Source: Acinetobacter zhairuonensis (GTDB lineage: Bacteria > Pseudomonadota > Gammaproteobacteria > Pseudomonadales > Moraxellaceae). Taken from it: a stretch of 64,000 nucleotides of DNA. Position 1 is the first letter of the stretch, and each line of letters opens with the position of its first letter. Below, one piece after another: positions 9,715 to 19,283 of the stretch. The stretch is from the NCBI RefSeq assembly GCF_022601715.1, contig NZ_JAKVIM010000008.1, forward strand, positions 89,546 through 153,545, read 5' to 3'. The notes beneath the pieces are model-generated. The model saw nothing but the letters and a program-made list of their open reading frames with translations. It made no database searches and had not been told where the DNA came from. Both the position numbers and the translations under genes were made by a program.

Positions 9715-10413
9715 TTATTTACTTTTTAAAATCGCTTCGGCCCAAAAAAAGTCTATTTCACTATCAATATCAACTGCTGTTGCCTTTTCTGTCTGAAATC
9801 CATATACATCTGAATCAAAGAAAATTTTATCATTTTCTAATAGAGATAAAACCTCATAAATATAAATTGATCCATTTAGACGATAAAATTTGGGTAGATC
9901 CTGACTTCTTTTACCCTCTACCTCGGGCCTAATAAATTCTGCTAGACTACTATTATCAGGCATAATATTGGACCACAATGGGCTATGCTCTGTCTCAGAT
10001 ACAGAAACAATACCTTTCGCATTTTTTGCAATAAAAAAATCTAAAGCAGCATCTAACTCTGTAACCAAACGTAGTGGAGACGTCGGTTGAAGCAATACAA
10101 TAAGATGGTTTTCTTTTTTAATATCCAATTTTTCTATTGCATGTTTAATAACATCAAAACTAGAAGCATGATCATTCGATAAGGCATCTGGTCGTAAAAA
10201 AGGAACATCTGCACCATATTGCTCTGCAATCTGCTTAATCTCTAAATCATCTGTAGAAACTACTACGTGATCTATATATATTGAAGCCAATGCAACTTCA
10301 ATCGACCAAGAAATTAGGGGTTTTCCACAAAGTAATTTTGTATTTTTACGGGGTAATCGCTTACTTCCCCCTCTTGCAGGAATAAGTGCCGTTACATGGT
10401 ATTGCTCTAACAT
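9715..10413 (-). CDS. legF: CMP-nonulosonate cytidylyltransferase (NeuA/LegF type)
   Basis: Activates the nonulosonic acid with CTP to the CMP-sugar used by the neighbouring transferase. The 232 residues begin with LIPARGGSKRLPRKN near positions 10-24, the CTP-binding signature of CMP-sialate synthetases. STDD and the LLQPTSPLR segment follow as expected. It overlaps the upstream nucleotidyltransferase gene by one base (TGATG) and ends one base before the transferase gene. The legionaminic rather than sialic assignment comes from the companion dehydratase and aminotransferase genes; the Acinetobacter literature calls such genes lgaF. Confidence 0.88.
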   Translation of the reverse strand: MLEQYHVTALIPARGGSKRLPRKNTKLLCGKPLISWSIEVALASIYIDHVVVSTDDLEIKQIAEQYGADVPFLRPDALSNDHASSFDVIKHAIEKLDIKKENHLIVLLQPTSPLRLVTELDAALDFFIAKNAKGIVSVSETEHSPLWSNIMPDNSSLAEFIRPEVEGKRSQDLPKFYRLNGSIYIYEVLSLLENDKIFFDSDVYGFQTEKATAVDIDSEIDFFWAEAILKSK

Positions 10414-11471
10414 CAGAATTTACCAAAATCTAAATTTATAATATCGCGTTGCGCCCGATTATAGTCTTCCATATGCCCAATATCCAACCAATATTCATGC
10501 AATGGATAGCTCGTAATTTTTTGCTGTAAAGCAATCTGCTGCTCTAATATTGTAGGCATTCCTATAAATTCAGCATTAACTTGTGCAAGTAACTCAGGAG
10601 AAATCACATAAATACCTGTATTTATATCAAAGAAATAACTCGGTTTTTCTGTCATTCCTTGAATTACATTATTTTCTGAATTAACCACACCATACGGAAT
10701 TTGGTACTGAAACTCACGCACACACATTGTTGCTACTGATTTGTTTTGTTCATGAAAATCAATAAGTTTTCCAAAATTCATGTTAGTGAGCACATCACCA
10801 TTAATAACAATAAAAGGTAGCTTGATTTCTTCTTTCGGCAACAAGCTTAATGCTCCACCTGTACCTAGCGGATCATTTTCATGCACATATTGAATTTGAA
10901 CATCAAATTTTTCGCCATTTCCAAAATGCTCTTCAATAATTTCAGGCAAATAATGAGTTGAAATATAAAACTTATAAAACCCTTGTTCTTTTAAACTTAA
11001 TACGATGGTTTCTAACAGCGGTTTTCCACCAACAGGCAACATAGGTTTCGGGCATTTATCAGTCAATGGTCGTAATCTAGTACCAAAACCGCCTGCCATA
11101 ATAAATACAGGGTTTTCTTTTCTTTTACGGCTAATTAAATCTTCTAAAGTTATAATGTTGACTAATTGACCTGCTTTTAGAACCGGCAATGCCAAATAAC
11201 GCTTTTCTCGCATTATTTCAAAAATCTGCCGATTTGTTAATTCACCATCCTCAATTGCATAAGGGGTTACATGCATAATCGTTTCAACAGAAGCATGTAA
11301 ATCTTGGCCTTTAAGTAAGCCTCGACGGATGTCACCGTCAGTTATACTACCAAGTAAATGATTATCTTCATCTACCACCAACACAATTCTTAAAGCATAT
11401 AGGTCTAATAATTCTAATGCCTTTAATATCGTGTCTCTTTTGTTCAAAACTATTTTTTTTACATCAATCAT
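10413..11471 (-). CDS. ptmE: CBS-domain sugar-1-phosphate nucleotidyltransferase (PtmE type)
   Basis: Two parts: a CBS pair (about residues 1-120) and a nucleotidyltransferase domain that opens FIMAGGFGTRLRPLTDKCPK. This architecture matches PtmE of Campylobacter, a guanylyltransferase acting on glucosamine-1-phosphate at the head of the GDP-linked legionaminic pathway. Its presence suggests that the dehydratase here takes a GDP-sugar. The glutaminase/isomerase partners PtmF and PtmA are not in the window. The gene overlaps the acyltransferase gene by eight bases and the CMP-transferase gene by one. The CBS domains could sense an adenine nucleotide. Confidence 0.8.
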   Translation of the reverse strand: MIDVKKIVLNKRDTILKALELLDLYALRIVLVVDEDNHLLGSITDGDIRRGLLKGQDLHASVETIMHVTPYAIEDGELTNRQIFEIMREKRYLALPVLKAGQLVNIITLEDLISRKRKENPVFIMAGGFGTRLRPLTDKCPKPMLPVGGKPLLETIVLSLKEQGFYKFYISTHYLPEIIEEHFGNGEKFDVQIQYVHENDPLGTGGALSLLPKEEIKLPFIVINGDVLTNMNFGKLIDFHEQNKSVATMCVREFQYQIPYGVVNSENNVIQGMTEKPSYFFDINTGIYVISPELLAQVNAEFIGMPTILEQQIALQQKITSYPLHEYWLDIGHMEDYNRAQRDIINLDFGKF

Positions 11472-12108
11472 TACGTTTTAATTCCTTCGCTGGTGCACCT
11501 ACGTATGTTGTATGCACTAAAGTATTTTTTAACACTACAGCACCAGCACCAATCGTTGAGTATTCACCCAACTTCTTTAATTCTAAAGGTCCCATACCTG
11601 GCAGAATTGCAGCATTTGTGCCAATGTATACGCCAGTACCCACATGGATACATCCAGACAAATTCACACCAGGCATAATCGACACGTAGCTATCGAGTTT
11701 ACAGTCATGCCCTATTGTGCAGTTGAAGCTCAAAACCACAAAATCACCGAAGCTACAAGAATTGGTAACTCTCGCACCTGCAGCAATTATCACGCCTTTA
11801 GAATGATCTAATTGTTCGCGAACTCCAAAACCCAATGTAGCCTGGGAATGTATTAAATTTGGAAAATTCAAATGAGGATAAAATTCATAAATTTTTTGAC
11901 GAATTTTCGGAGCAGCGATACCTATAGTAAAGTCAATATTCGCAACACCAACTATTTCAGATTCCAAAAACACAGGGAAACCTAACAAAGTTTGGTTTTT
12001 CCCTGCTTCCTTTTCTAAAAAACATATATCGGTATAACCTTGATCGAGAGCTAAATCTAATAACTCCTTTGCAAAGCCGCTAGTTCCAAAAATCGCTAGT
12101 TTCTTCAT
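11464..12108 (-). CDS. legH: Left-handed beta-helix acyltransferase (NeuD/PglD/LegH type)
   Basis: A 214-residue protein with an N-terminal nucleotide-sugar binding region (MKKLAIFGTSGFAKELLDLA) and a C-terminal hexapeptide-repeat helix ending GAGAVVLKNTLVHTTYVGAPAK. This is the PglD/NeuD fold that uses acetyl-CoA to acylate an amino group on a sugar. In a legionaminic set it would acetylate the 4-amino sugar made by the adjacent aminotransferase, giving the N-acetyl group at C7. O-acetylation of the finished sugar, as by NeuD, is the alternative. It ends within the start of the nucleotidyltransferase gene. Confidence 0.8.
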   Translation of the reverse strand: MKKLAIFGTSGFAKELLDLALDQGYTDICFLEKEAGKNQTLLGFPVFLESEIVGVANIDFTIGIAAPKIRQKIYEFYPHLNFPNLIHSQATLGFGVREQLDHSKGVIIAAGARVTNSCSFGDFVVLSFNCTIGHDCKLDSYVSIMPGVNLSGCIHVGTGVYIGTNAAILPGMGPLELKKLGEYSTIGAGAVVLKNTLVHTTYVGAPAKELKRND

Positions 12109-12111
12109 TTA

Positions 12112-13203
12112 TTATTCAATAAAATCATTCTTTTTAAACGCTTTGGTTGCATAACTCCCCAAAACATCCCAATATTTATTTGGTTCTAAGACAACCTTAC
12201 CAGCTCGTTTGGTTGTAATATTTTCCTGTGTAAAGAGTTCACCTTCGGCAATCTCTTTACTCGCCACAATACTACGTCGCACTAAATAATAATTATCACT
12301 TTCTTGCTCTAACATAAATTTTATGCCATCACCAAGAGCCGCATGGGTTTTATGTAATATCTCAACATAGCGTTTAAATTCATCGGCTTCCATAGATGCC
12401 GCATGGTCTGGTCCAGCCATATTTTTATCAAGCGTTATATGCTTTTCAAAAATTCGAGCACCTAAACTCAAGCTAATAACTGCCGCATATTCATCTAAAG
12501 TATGATCAGAATAGCCTGTCGTTAATCCAAAAACATTTTTAATTGTTTCAATTGCCCGTAAATTGGATTGTTCAAATAATGCTGGATATTGCGTTACACA
12601 ATGCAAAATTGATACCTGTTCTTTTAACTTTTTACGAACAGCAAATTTTGAATATGACTCTCTAAATAATTGTTGTGAAGGGCGAATGTTTGTTCCTTTA
12701 TCAAGAACAAATGCAAAAACCGACAATGCTTGTTCAATGTCCCCTAGACTTGCTGTGCCTGTCGATAAAATCACATGTTTACCAGTACATGCCAACTCAT
12801 ATAAAAATGGTAAGTTAGAAATATCTGCCGATGAAACTTTTAAAAATGGCACATCAAGCTCATCGACCAAAAACCTTAAACTTTCCGAATCAAAAGGTGT
12901 TGATATAAAAGTAATATTTTCGGCATAACAAAAGTTCTGAATCTCTTTTGTTTGCTCATATGTCAACTCAAGGCTTTTCACAAGTTCAAGCTGACTTTGT
13001 GCCGAACCCGTATTTTCTTTTTGGTAAGCAGCCATTTCCGTTTGATCTGAGAGTAAGCTATCTGCTTTGAAAGTCTGAAACTTAACCGCATTAGCCCCAC
13101 ATTCTTTTGCTTTTAAAATGAGTTCTTTTGCTAGTTCTACAGAACCATTGTGATTCACACCAATTTCAGCAATCACATAAATTTCGTTTTCATCAAAGAT
13201 CAT
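12112..13203 (-). CDS. legI: Nonulosonic acid synthase (NeuB/LegI type)
   Basis: Condenses phosphoenolpyruvate with the six-carbon amino sugar released by the 2-epimerase to make the nine-carbon acid. The 363 residues show the TIM-barrel NeuB domain (IAEIGVNHNGSVELAKELI at the start, VKFQTFKADSLL, and TGYSDHT near 230) and a C-terminal SAF/antifreeze-like domain from about 290 (RRSIVASKEIAEGELFT). It overlaps the end of the 2-epimerase gene by 11 bases. Whether the product is legionaminate, its epimer or sialate depends on the substrate made upstream; the dehydratase and aminotransferase argue for a diamino sugar. Confidence 0.9.
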   Translation of the reverse strand: MIFDENEIYVIAEIGVNHNGSVELAKELILKAKECGANAVKFQTFKADSLLSDQTEMAAYQKENTGSAQSQLELVKSLELTYEQTKEIQNFCYAENITFISTPFDSESLRFLVDELDVPFLKVSSADISNLPFLYELACTGKHVILSTGTASLGDIEQALSVFAFVLDKGTNIRPSQQLFRESYSKFAVRKKLKEQVSILHCVTQYPALFEQSNLRAIETIKNVFGLTTGYSDHTLDEYAAVISLSLGARIFEKHITLDKNMAGPDHAASMEADEFKRYVEILHKTHAALGDGIKFMLEQESDNYYLVRRSIVASKEIAEGELFTQENITTKRAGKVVLEPNKYWDVLGSYATKAFKKNDFIE

Positions 13204-14329
13204 AAAATGGAGCCTTTTTCTTAAAATCTATTGTCTTAATGACTTCTATAATTTTTTGAGAAGTATTACCGTAACCCAAAGGAGGTTGCACTTGCTCTAA
13301 TTCAGATTCTGGAAATTCTTGCGCCTGCTTTATCGCATCCTGAATTTCAATTTGATTTAGTTTGACATCAATAATCGATTTGCAACGTAGGCGACCCTTC
13401 TGACGGTCACCAATATTAACTGTAACCACTTGTAACGCAGGTGCCTCAGATAATCCACTTGAAGAATTACCAACCATTGCAAGTGAATATTTCAAAACAC
13501 TCAAATAATTCTGAATACCAAAACTTTTAACTAAAAGCACACGATCTGGCATTTCCGCATGCAGATCCAACATCTCTTTTACAATTTCAGTATTTCCATT
13601 GTCCGCATTAGGATAACTAAAAACAAAATTGAGGTTATCTTGAGCCCTTAATGCCTTAAACAATGGTGTTACATCCTCATCATGCAAATTAGTCTCTGGA
13701 TGATAAGTGATCAGAATATAAGGTTTTTTGAAATCAAAATCATAGATTTCACTCAACTCATCTAAGGTTCTAAACTCTGTGCGCTGAATATGGTCTAAGC
13801 CTAATGCACCGACATTAAAGACCTTTTCAGGTTGCTCACCCAATTGAATTATTCGTTTTTGATATGGTTCGGCTGCAGCGAAATGTAGTGTTGCCATTTT
13901 TGTAATTGCGTGACGGATTGATTCGTCATAAGCGCCTTCTGTGATTTCACCACCATGCAAATGTGCAACAGGAATTTGCATAATCAAGGCAGCTTGCGTC
14001 ACGGCTAATGCCTCAAAACGATCCCCCAAAACCACTAGCAAATCAGGTTGCATACGGCGTAATGCATCAGCAAAACCAAGCAACCCTACTCCCATAGATT
14101 TCACAATAGCACTTGGAGTATCTGAAGAAAGTAGCATTTCAACCGATTCAGTAATTTCAAAACCATCATTAACGATAGTTTTCCATGTCTCCCCATGCTC
14201 AGGTGAATAATGCATTGCCGTAGCTAAAATCTGTAGCTCTAAGTCTGGATCACTTTGTATATCTTTCATTAACCAATACAGCAACCCATATTCTGCCCGG
14301 GTTCCTGTAAATACGGCTATTTTTTTCAT
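13193..14329 (-). CDS. legG: Hydrolysing NDP-sugar 2-epimerase (NeuC/LegG type)
   Basis: Inverts C2 of the NDP-diacetamido sugar and releases the nucleotide, giving the substrate of the synthase. I use the ATG at 14329 because MKKIAVFTGTRAEYGLLYWL is the conserved start; a longer frame from 14371 would run back into the aminotransferase gene. Family motifs include LVVLGDRFEA and LHGGEITEGAYDE in the middle and MVGNSSSGLSEAP near the end. It begins one base after the aminotransferase stop, in a tight operon. Confidence 0.9.
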   Translation of the reverse strand: MKKIAVFTGTRAEYGLLYWLMKDIQSDPDLELQILATAMHYSPEHGETWKTIVNDGFEITESVEMLLSSDTPSAIVKSMGVGLLGFADALRRMQPDLLVVLGDRFEALAVTQAALIMQIPVAHLHGGEITEGAYDESIRHAITKMATLHFAAAEPYQKRIIQLGEQPEKVFNVGALGLDHIQRTEFRTLDELSEIYDFDFKKPYILITYHPETNLHDEDVTPLFKALRAQDNLNFVFSYPNADNGNTEIVKEMLDLHAEMPDRVLLVKSFGIQNYLSVLKYSLAMVGNSSSGLSEAPALQVVTVNIGDRQKGRLRCKSIIDVKLNQIEIQDAIKQAQEFPESELEQVQPPLGYGNTSQKIIEVIKTIDFKKKAPFYDL

Positions 14330-14330
14330 C

Positions 14331-15482
14331 TCAAAACTCCAAAGGAACAGAGCTTGGAATATTGACAACACGCTCTTCTAACCAATTTGAATGCGTTAAA
14401 TGGTCTTGTAACGCATTTTTGTACATTGGTAATTTGGTCATTAATGTCCAAATTGGACGAGTCATTACTTTACTTTCGTTAGTGCCTTGCAATACAAGAT
14501 CTCGATGCGCTTTATTTTCACAAATAATCGCATTTAACCAATAGTTTGAATGACAGTCTTGAGGTTCTACAAAAAATTGAGTATCTGAGTCTTTAAAAAA
14601 CTCTAAATAGTGCTGAGCAAGGCTTCTTTTTTTATCAAGAAAATCATTTAAGTTTTCCATTTGAGCACAGCCTAACGCAGCATTTAAATTTGGCATACGG
14701 TAGTTAAATCCATTCTCATCATGATAAAACTCATAAGGATGTGGAATTTTTGCAGTGGTCGTAATATGTTTTGTTTTGATACCAAGCTGTTCATCTTGAC
14801 ATAAAACCATTCCACCACCACCTGTAGTGATAACTTTATTACCGTTAAAACTTAATGCTGAAATTGGACCTAAAGTCCCTGTATGCTGACCTTTATAATA
14901 TGACCCTAAACTCTCCGCAGCATCTTCCACCAATGTTAAATGCCATTTTTGACACACAACCATTAACTCATCCAACTCTACAGGATGACCAAATGTATGC
15001 ATTGGTACAACTGCTGAAATTCTCTGATTTGTTGCTTTGTGTCGACACTCTCCTAAATCATTAATATAGGCATATTCTTCTAAATATTGTGCTAATGCAG
15101 TAGGACACAAGCCCATCGTTTTTAAGGAAACATCAACAAACAAAGGATCTGCACCGATGTAGGAAAGTGCATTGCATGTTGCGACAAAGGTTAACGCTTG
15201 TGTTACTACAAGATCGTCTCGCTTAACCCCTGCCATCAGCAATGCTACATGCAGTGCAGCAGTGCCATTCACTGTAGCTATAGCCCGCTTAGTACCTGTA
15301 AAATTTTGAATTTTTTCTTCAAACTCAGTAACAAATGCTCCAACACTAGATACAAATGTACTTTCTATCGTGTCTAATACGTACTGTTTTTCATTTCCAA
15401 TAAAACGGGGCTCATGCAGTGGAATGAATTGATCTGTTTTATAAATATCACGTACAAATTGATTAAATTTTGCAATTTCCAC
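14331..15482 (-). CDS. legC: PLP-dependent 4-aminotransferase (LegC type)
   Basis: DegT/DnrJ/EryC1 family enzyme of 383 residues. It adds an amino group at C4 of the 4-keto-6-deoxy NDP-sugar produced by the dehydratase. The PLP lysine is Lys216 in SFNGNKVITTGGGG, and Asp187 in VEDAAESLGS contacts the cofactor. The start is GTG, and its first base is the last base of the dehydratase stop codon, so the two are translationally coupled. The pairing with the LegB-type dehydratase separates this cluster from plain sialic acid synthesis. Confidence 0.88.
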   Translation of the reverse strand: MEIAKFNQFVRDIYKTDQFIPLHEPRFIGNEKQYVLDTIESTFVSSVGAFVTEFEEKIQNFTGTKRAIATVNGTAALHVALLMAGVKRDDLVVTQALTFVATCNALSYIGADPLFVDVSLKTMGLCPTALAQYLEEYAYINDLGECRHKATNQRISAVVPMHTFGHPVELDELMVVCQKWHLTLVEDAAESLGSYYKGQHTGTLGPISALSFNGNKVITTGGGGMVLCQDEQLGIKTKHITTTAKIPHPYEFYHDENGFNYRMPNLNAALGCAQMENLNDFLDKKRSLAQHYLEFFKDSDTQFFVEPQDCHSNYWLNAIICENKAHRDLVLQGTNESKVMTRPIWTLMTKLPMYKNALQDHLTHSNWLEERVVNIPSSVPLEF

Positions 15483-16678
15483 TACATTTTCCCATCTAAA
15501 TATAGACCAGTTTCTTTATGACCAAAGTTCGGCATCATATAGTTAAATAAATCGACTATTTCTTCTTTGTTCCACTGTTTGGCTTCTAGCATTGCACTGA
15601 TTTTGTTTTCGAAAGTCTGTAATTTATCTTCTTCAATATTGAGTGCATTTTTGATTACACCGAGATTAGTGAAACGCTGCATATCCAGAACTTCATGATC
15701 TGTAAAAAACTCTTCAAAATCTTTTTCACCAGTCGTCGTGCTACCCGCAAATAGACATGGCCACTTACCTTGTTTTGGTAAAGTCTTAACTAATTCTCGA
15801 GCTTCATCTTCAGTCTCACAAAGATGTGGTTCATAACCTAAATGCTTTAAATATTTCACTGCGATATCAGCAAAAGTAATGAGGTGTAAATGTTCGCTTA
15901 ATTTTGGGAAGAAAATATCTCTATTGTCACCCAATAAACATGACATTAAACAAAGTTCACCCGATTCTTTAGGAGTCACAAAATAACGTCGAATATCATT
16001 TGGAGCAGCAATTGGTTGTTGTTTTTGAATACGTTGATTAAAGCCATGCAGTAATGAACCATCCGAAAATGCCACATTCGCAAATCGTGCTGTCGAAATA
16101 TCGATATATTGACTTTGACGCATTAAAAACATTTCCATAATCCGTTTAGAACCGCCCATCATATTGACGGGGTTCGCGGCCTTATCGGTAGAAACACAGA
16201 AGTATTTTTTTACGCCTTTTTCGATAGACTGTTGAATTGTTTTTTCAGTATTTAAAATATTGACATGAATCATTCGCATTAAAGTATAAGGATCTTTTTC
16301 ACTACGAACATGCTTTAACGCAGATAAATTTAATACGTAGTCAAATTTTCCGTCATTTTGAATAAATGCGTCATACTCATCAGAGCCAATGTCTAATGCA
16401 AAGGTTTGAAAGTCACCCTCAATATAACCAAATGAGCTACGAATATCTCGCACGACCTCAGTTAAATTGTTTTCAGAAATATCAACAACATGTAGCTTTA
16501 ATGGATTTCTTTTAAAAATTTCTTTAACAACAGCCTGACCTATAGATCCTGCACCGCCAAGGACTAAAAATCTTGAAGATGAAACAATATTTTTTAATTT
16601 TTCATCCCATAATTGAATATCATCAATAAAAAGTTCTTGCTTACGACCAATTAATTCTAATTGAATATCAACTGACAT
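15482..16678 (-). CDS. legB: NDP-N-acetylglucosamine 4,6-dehydratase (LegB type)
   Basis: First committed step of the diamino nonulosonate pathway: removes water from NDP-GlcNAc to give the 4-keto-6-deoxy sugar. The 398-residue extended SDR protein has the NAD loop GGAGSIGQ at 41-48. In place of the common Tyr it has Met174-x-x-x-Lys178 (NMMGGSKR), as in the FlaA1/PglF/CapD dehydratase group. STDKAANP precedes that motif. The donor nucleotide, UDP or GDP, cannot be read, but the PtmE-type gene in the operon favours GDP. It lies 18 bases after gna. Confidence 0.87.
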   Translation of the reverse strand: MSVDIQLELIGRKQELFIDDIQLWDEKLKNIVSSSRFLVLGGAGSIGQAVVKEIFKRNPLKLHVVDISENNLTEVVRDIRSSFGYIEGDFQTFALDIGSDEYDAFIQNDGKFDYVLNLSALKHVRSEKDPYTLMRMIHVNILNTEKTIQQSIEKGVKKYFCVSTDKAANPVNMMGGSKRIMEMFLMRQSQYIDISTARFANVAFSDGSLLHGFNQRIQKQQPIAAPNDIRRYFVTPKESGELCLMSCLLGDNRDIFFPKLSEHLHLITFADIAVKYLKHLGYEPHLCETEDEARELVKTLPKQGKWPCLFAGSTTTGEKDFEEFFTDHEVLDMQRFTNLGVIKNALNIEEDKLQTFENKISAMLEAKQWNKEEIVDLFNYMMPNFGHKETGLYLDGKM

Positions 16679-16696
16679 TATTTAAAACCCTATTTC

Positions 16697-17974
16697 CTAA
16701 AGTCTAATATTTGAAAATTCTTTATCTAATATATATTTCAAGTCATATAAGACATGATTCTGTTTACCCAAAGCATGCATTTCTTGTGAGGTCATTGCCT
16801 TAAATTGATCATGTGCAACTGCAAGAATAATGGCGTCATATTGCCCTACTTCCAACTTCTTAACAGGCGCCAAACCATATTCGTGTTTCACCTCTTCAGG
16901 ATCAACCCATGGATCATAAACATCCAAATCAAGATCATAATCTTTTAGGGCATTGACCATATCAATGATTTTACTGTTTCGAATATCTGGGCAATTTTCC
17001 TTAAAACTTAAACCCATCACCAAAATTTTTGAGCCCACAACCTGAATACGCTTCTTCACCATTTCTTTAATAAGTTGCGTTGCTACATATTCACCCATGC
17101 GGTCATTTAATCGACGTGCAGCTAAAATAATTTCAGGGTGTAAACCAATAGATTGAGCTTTATGCGTTAAATAATACGGATCGACTCCGATACAATGCCC
17201 ACCAACCAAGCCTGGCCGAAACGGTAAAAAATTCCATTTCGTACCCGCAGCTTTGAGTACATCTTCAGTATCAATACCGAGTTTATTGAAGATCAATGCC
17301 AGTTCATTAATTAACGCAATATTCACATCACGTTGTGTATTTTCAATCACCTTTGCTGCTTCTGCGACCTTAATGCTTGGAGCCTTATGTGTACCTGCCA
17401 CAACAATTAAGTTATAAACTTGATCGACATAGTCAGCAGTTTCAGGCGTAGAGCCTGATGTGATTTTTAAAATATTGGTTACACGGTGCTGTTTGTCACC
17501 AGGATTAATACGCTCTGGACTATAACCCGCAAAGAAATCCTGATTAAATTGGAGTCCAGAAACTCTTTCCAATACAGGAATACAAACTTCTTCTGTTGCA
17601 CCAGGATAAACCGTTGATTCGTAGACAACGATATCGCCTTTTTTTAATACTTTTCCAATGCTTTCAGATGCTTTAATTAATGGCGTCAAATCAGGTTGCT
17701 TAAAATCATCAATTGGGGTTGGAACAGTCACAATAAAAAAATTACAGTCTTGTAAATCTTTTAACTCACAAGAATAGCTTAACTGAGTCGCAGCCAATAA
17801 TTCTTCAGAACTCACCTCAAGGGTGTGATCTTGTGCACCTTTCAACTCTTCAATTCTTTTTTGATAAATATCAAATCCAACAACTGGTACTTTTTTCCCG
17901 AATTCCACTGCCAATGGCAAACCTACATACCCCAGACCAATAATGGCTATTTTTAACTCAGAATTATGCAACAT
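16697..17974 (-). CDS. gna: UDP-N-acetylhexosamine 6-dehydrogenase (Gna)
   Basis: NAD-dependent enzyme that oxidises UDP-GlcNAc or UDP-GalNAc at C6 to the uronic acid form. The 425 residues match the WbpA/TviB group: [17 protein letters not shown] at 11-27, and [16 protein letters not shown] with catalytic Cys261. It is the first gene of the minus-strand K operon and faces wza across 205 bases, the usual position of gna in Acinetobacter. Whether its product is a component of this capsule is unknown, since gna is often present even when no such acid is in the polysaccharide. Confidence 0.92.
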   Translation of the reverse strand: MLHNSELKIAIIGLGYVGLPLAVEFGKKVPVVGFDIYQKRIEELKGAQDHTLEVSSEELLAATQLSYSCELKDLQDCNFFIVTVPTPIDDFKQPDLTPLIKASESIGKVLKKGDIVVYESTVYPGATEEVCIPVLERVSGLQFNQDFFAGYSPERINPGDKQHRVTNILKITSGSTPETADYVDQVYNLIVVAGTHKAPSIKVAEAAKVIENTQRDVNIALINELALIFNKLGIDTEDVLKAAGTKWNFLPFRPGLVGGHCIGVDPYYLTHKAQSIGLHPEIILAARRLNDRMGEYVATQLIKEMVKKRIQVVGSKILVMGLSFKENCPDIRNSKIIDMVNALKDYDLDLDVYDPWVDPEEVKHEYGLAPVKKLEVGQYDAIILAVAHDQFKAMTSQEMHALGKQNHVLYDLKYILDKEFSNIRL

Positions 17975-18179
17975 GTGTCTGCCTTGATGCCCGTACTCAT
18001 TGACTTTAGAATAAATTAAATGCCATTTTATCGGCTATTGGCTAATATAACAGAAATACATTTTGTCTTAACGCAAATGCGTATAAATAAATTATACAAT
18101 TTGTTATAGTTAGCTAAATTTTGAATAGATACACTCAATCTCATCAAAAGATTGAAATATTTTTATAATAGGGTTCAGA
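17975..18179. promoter_or_regulatory. Divergent promoter region between gna and wza
   Basis: AT-rich spacer that must drive the capsule synthesis operon (minus) and the export operon (plus). It holds several TATA-like hexamers, for example around 18082-18098 and 18164-18169, and a small dyad ACGCA-AA-TGCGT at 18071-18082. I cannot pick the true promoters; the 18164 hexamer is too near the wza start. In A. baumannii, K locus transcription is under BfmRS control, which is known for the genus and not shown here. Confidence 0.6.
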
Positions 18180-19283
18180 GTGAAATTTCTACAACATATA
18201 GGCCTTTTGGGGTTCACACTCAGCACTGTCGGTTGTGCATTAGCGCCTGGCCTACAAACATACGATTTACCTGAACAAGGCATTTATCAGACAGAGCTAG
18301 GAAGCTCCGTGAATGTGATACAGTTAAATCAAAATACACTACGTCATTTGCAACAAAACCAAAATACTGATATTCAAGATATTTCTAGTTTATTTCGTCA
18401 CTCTCAACTGAACTACAAACTCAGTCCAGGTGATATCTTATCTATTTATTTATGGGCATATCCTGAAATTACACCTCCTGTAAGCAATGCTAACAATGAT
18501 CAATCCATTCAAGCCAATGGCTTTCAAATTGATCAAACAGGCTATATTCAGTTTCCAATTATTGGACGCTACAAAGCAGCTGGTAAATCACTCGCTCAAG
18601 TCAATCAGGAGTTGCGTAGTCAACTGTCTCGTTATTTAAAAACACCCGATGTGATTGCACGCGTATTGTCTTATCAAGGTCAACGTTATTCTGTGCAAGG
18701 GAATGTAATGAGAGGCGGGCAATTTTTCCTGAGTGATCAACCTGTTAGTGTATATACTGCACTCGGTTTAGCTGGCGGGGTAAACACCCAGTATGGGGAT
18801 AATACCTCCATCACATTAGTTCGTCAGGGTCGTACTTATCAGTTAAATAGCATTGATTTAGAAAAAGCAGGTTATTCACTCCATAATCTTTTAATTCAAC
18901 CCAACGATACGCTTTATGTAAATTCTAAAGAAAATCAAAAAATTTACGTGATGGGTGAGTCGGGTAAAAATCAGTCATTACAGATGCGCGATCAAGGCAT
19001 GACTTTGAGTGATGTATTGGGAGAAAGTCTTGGTTTAAACCCCAATACCGCCAGTGCAAGTCGTATTTATGTCTTACGCAGTGATGGACGAACACAGCAA
19101 ACTGAGCTATATCATATGAACCTACTCAGTCTAGGTGATTTTGGCTTAGCCAATCAGTTTAAAATGCGTCGTAATGATATTGTCTATGTAGATTCTACTG
19201 GGTTAGCTCGTTGGCAACGTATTGTGACCCAAATTCTACCTTTCTCTAACGCACTTTATAACATTGATCGGTTGGGGAACTAA
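18180..19283 (+). CDS. wza: Capsule export outer-membrane lipoprotein Wza
   Basis: Forms the outer-membrane channel for capsule export. The 367-residue protein starts with GTG, has a signal sequence and a lipid-attachment cysteine at Cys19 (STVGC, a slightly loose lipobox), then the polysaccharide export domain (LSPGDILSIYLWAYPEI) and repeated SLBB-type segments (VQGNVMRGGQF, VMGESGKNQS). It ends in a conserved C-terminal stretch including WQRIVTQILPF, likely the membrane helix. Its TAA shares a base with the wzb ATG. Confidence 0.93.
   Translation: MKFLQHIGLLGFTLSTVGCALAPGLQTYDLPEQGIYQTELGSSVNVIQLNQNTLRHLQQNQNTDIQDISSLFRHSQLNYKLSPGDILSIYLWAYPEITPPVSNANNDQSIQANGFQIDQTGYIQFPIIGRYKAAGKSLAQVNQELRSQLSRYLKTPDVIARVLSYQGQRYSVQGNVMRGGQFFLSDQPVSVYTALGLAGGVNTQYGDNTSITLVRQGRTYQLNSIDLEKAGYSLHNLLIQPNDTLYVNSKENQKIYVMGESGKNQSLQMRDQGMTLSDVLGESLGLNPNTASASRIYVLRSDGRTQQTELYHMNLLSLGDFGLANQFKMRRNDIVYVDSTGLARWQRIVTQILPFSNALYNIDRLGN

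Noticed and set aside
14330..14371. Upstream start for the 2-epimerase gene at 14371
   Set aside because: It would add a hydrophobic, non-conserved segment within the aminotransferase end; the family start is at 14329.
9715..16678. Pathway read as plain sialic acid (Neu5Ac) synthesis
   Set aside because: The dehydratase and C4 aminotransferase are not needed for Neu5Ac; their presence points to a diamino, 9-deoxy type sugar.
9715..16678. Pathway read as pseudaminic, 8-epilegionaminic or acinetaminic acid
   Set aside because: No PseB/PseC/PseG-type enzymes are recognised and no extra epimerase/reductase genes are present in the cluster.
18164..18169. Consensus-like TATAAT ten bases before the wza start
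   Set aside because: Transcription from it would begin almost at the start codon with no room for a ribosome site, and no matching -35 element is present.
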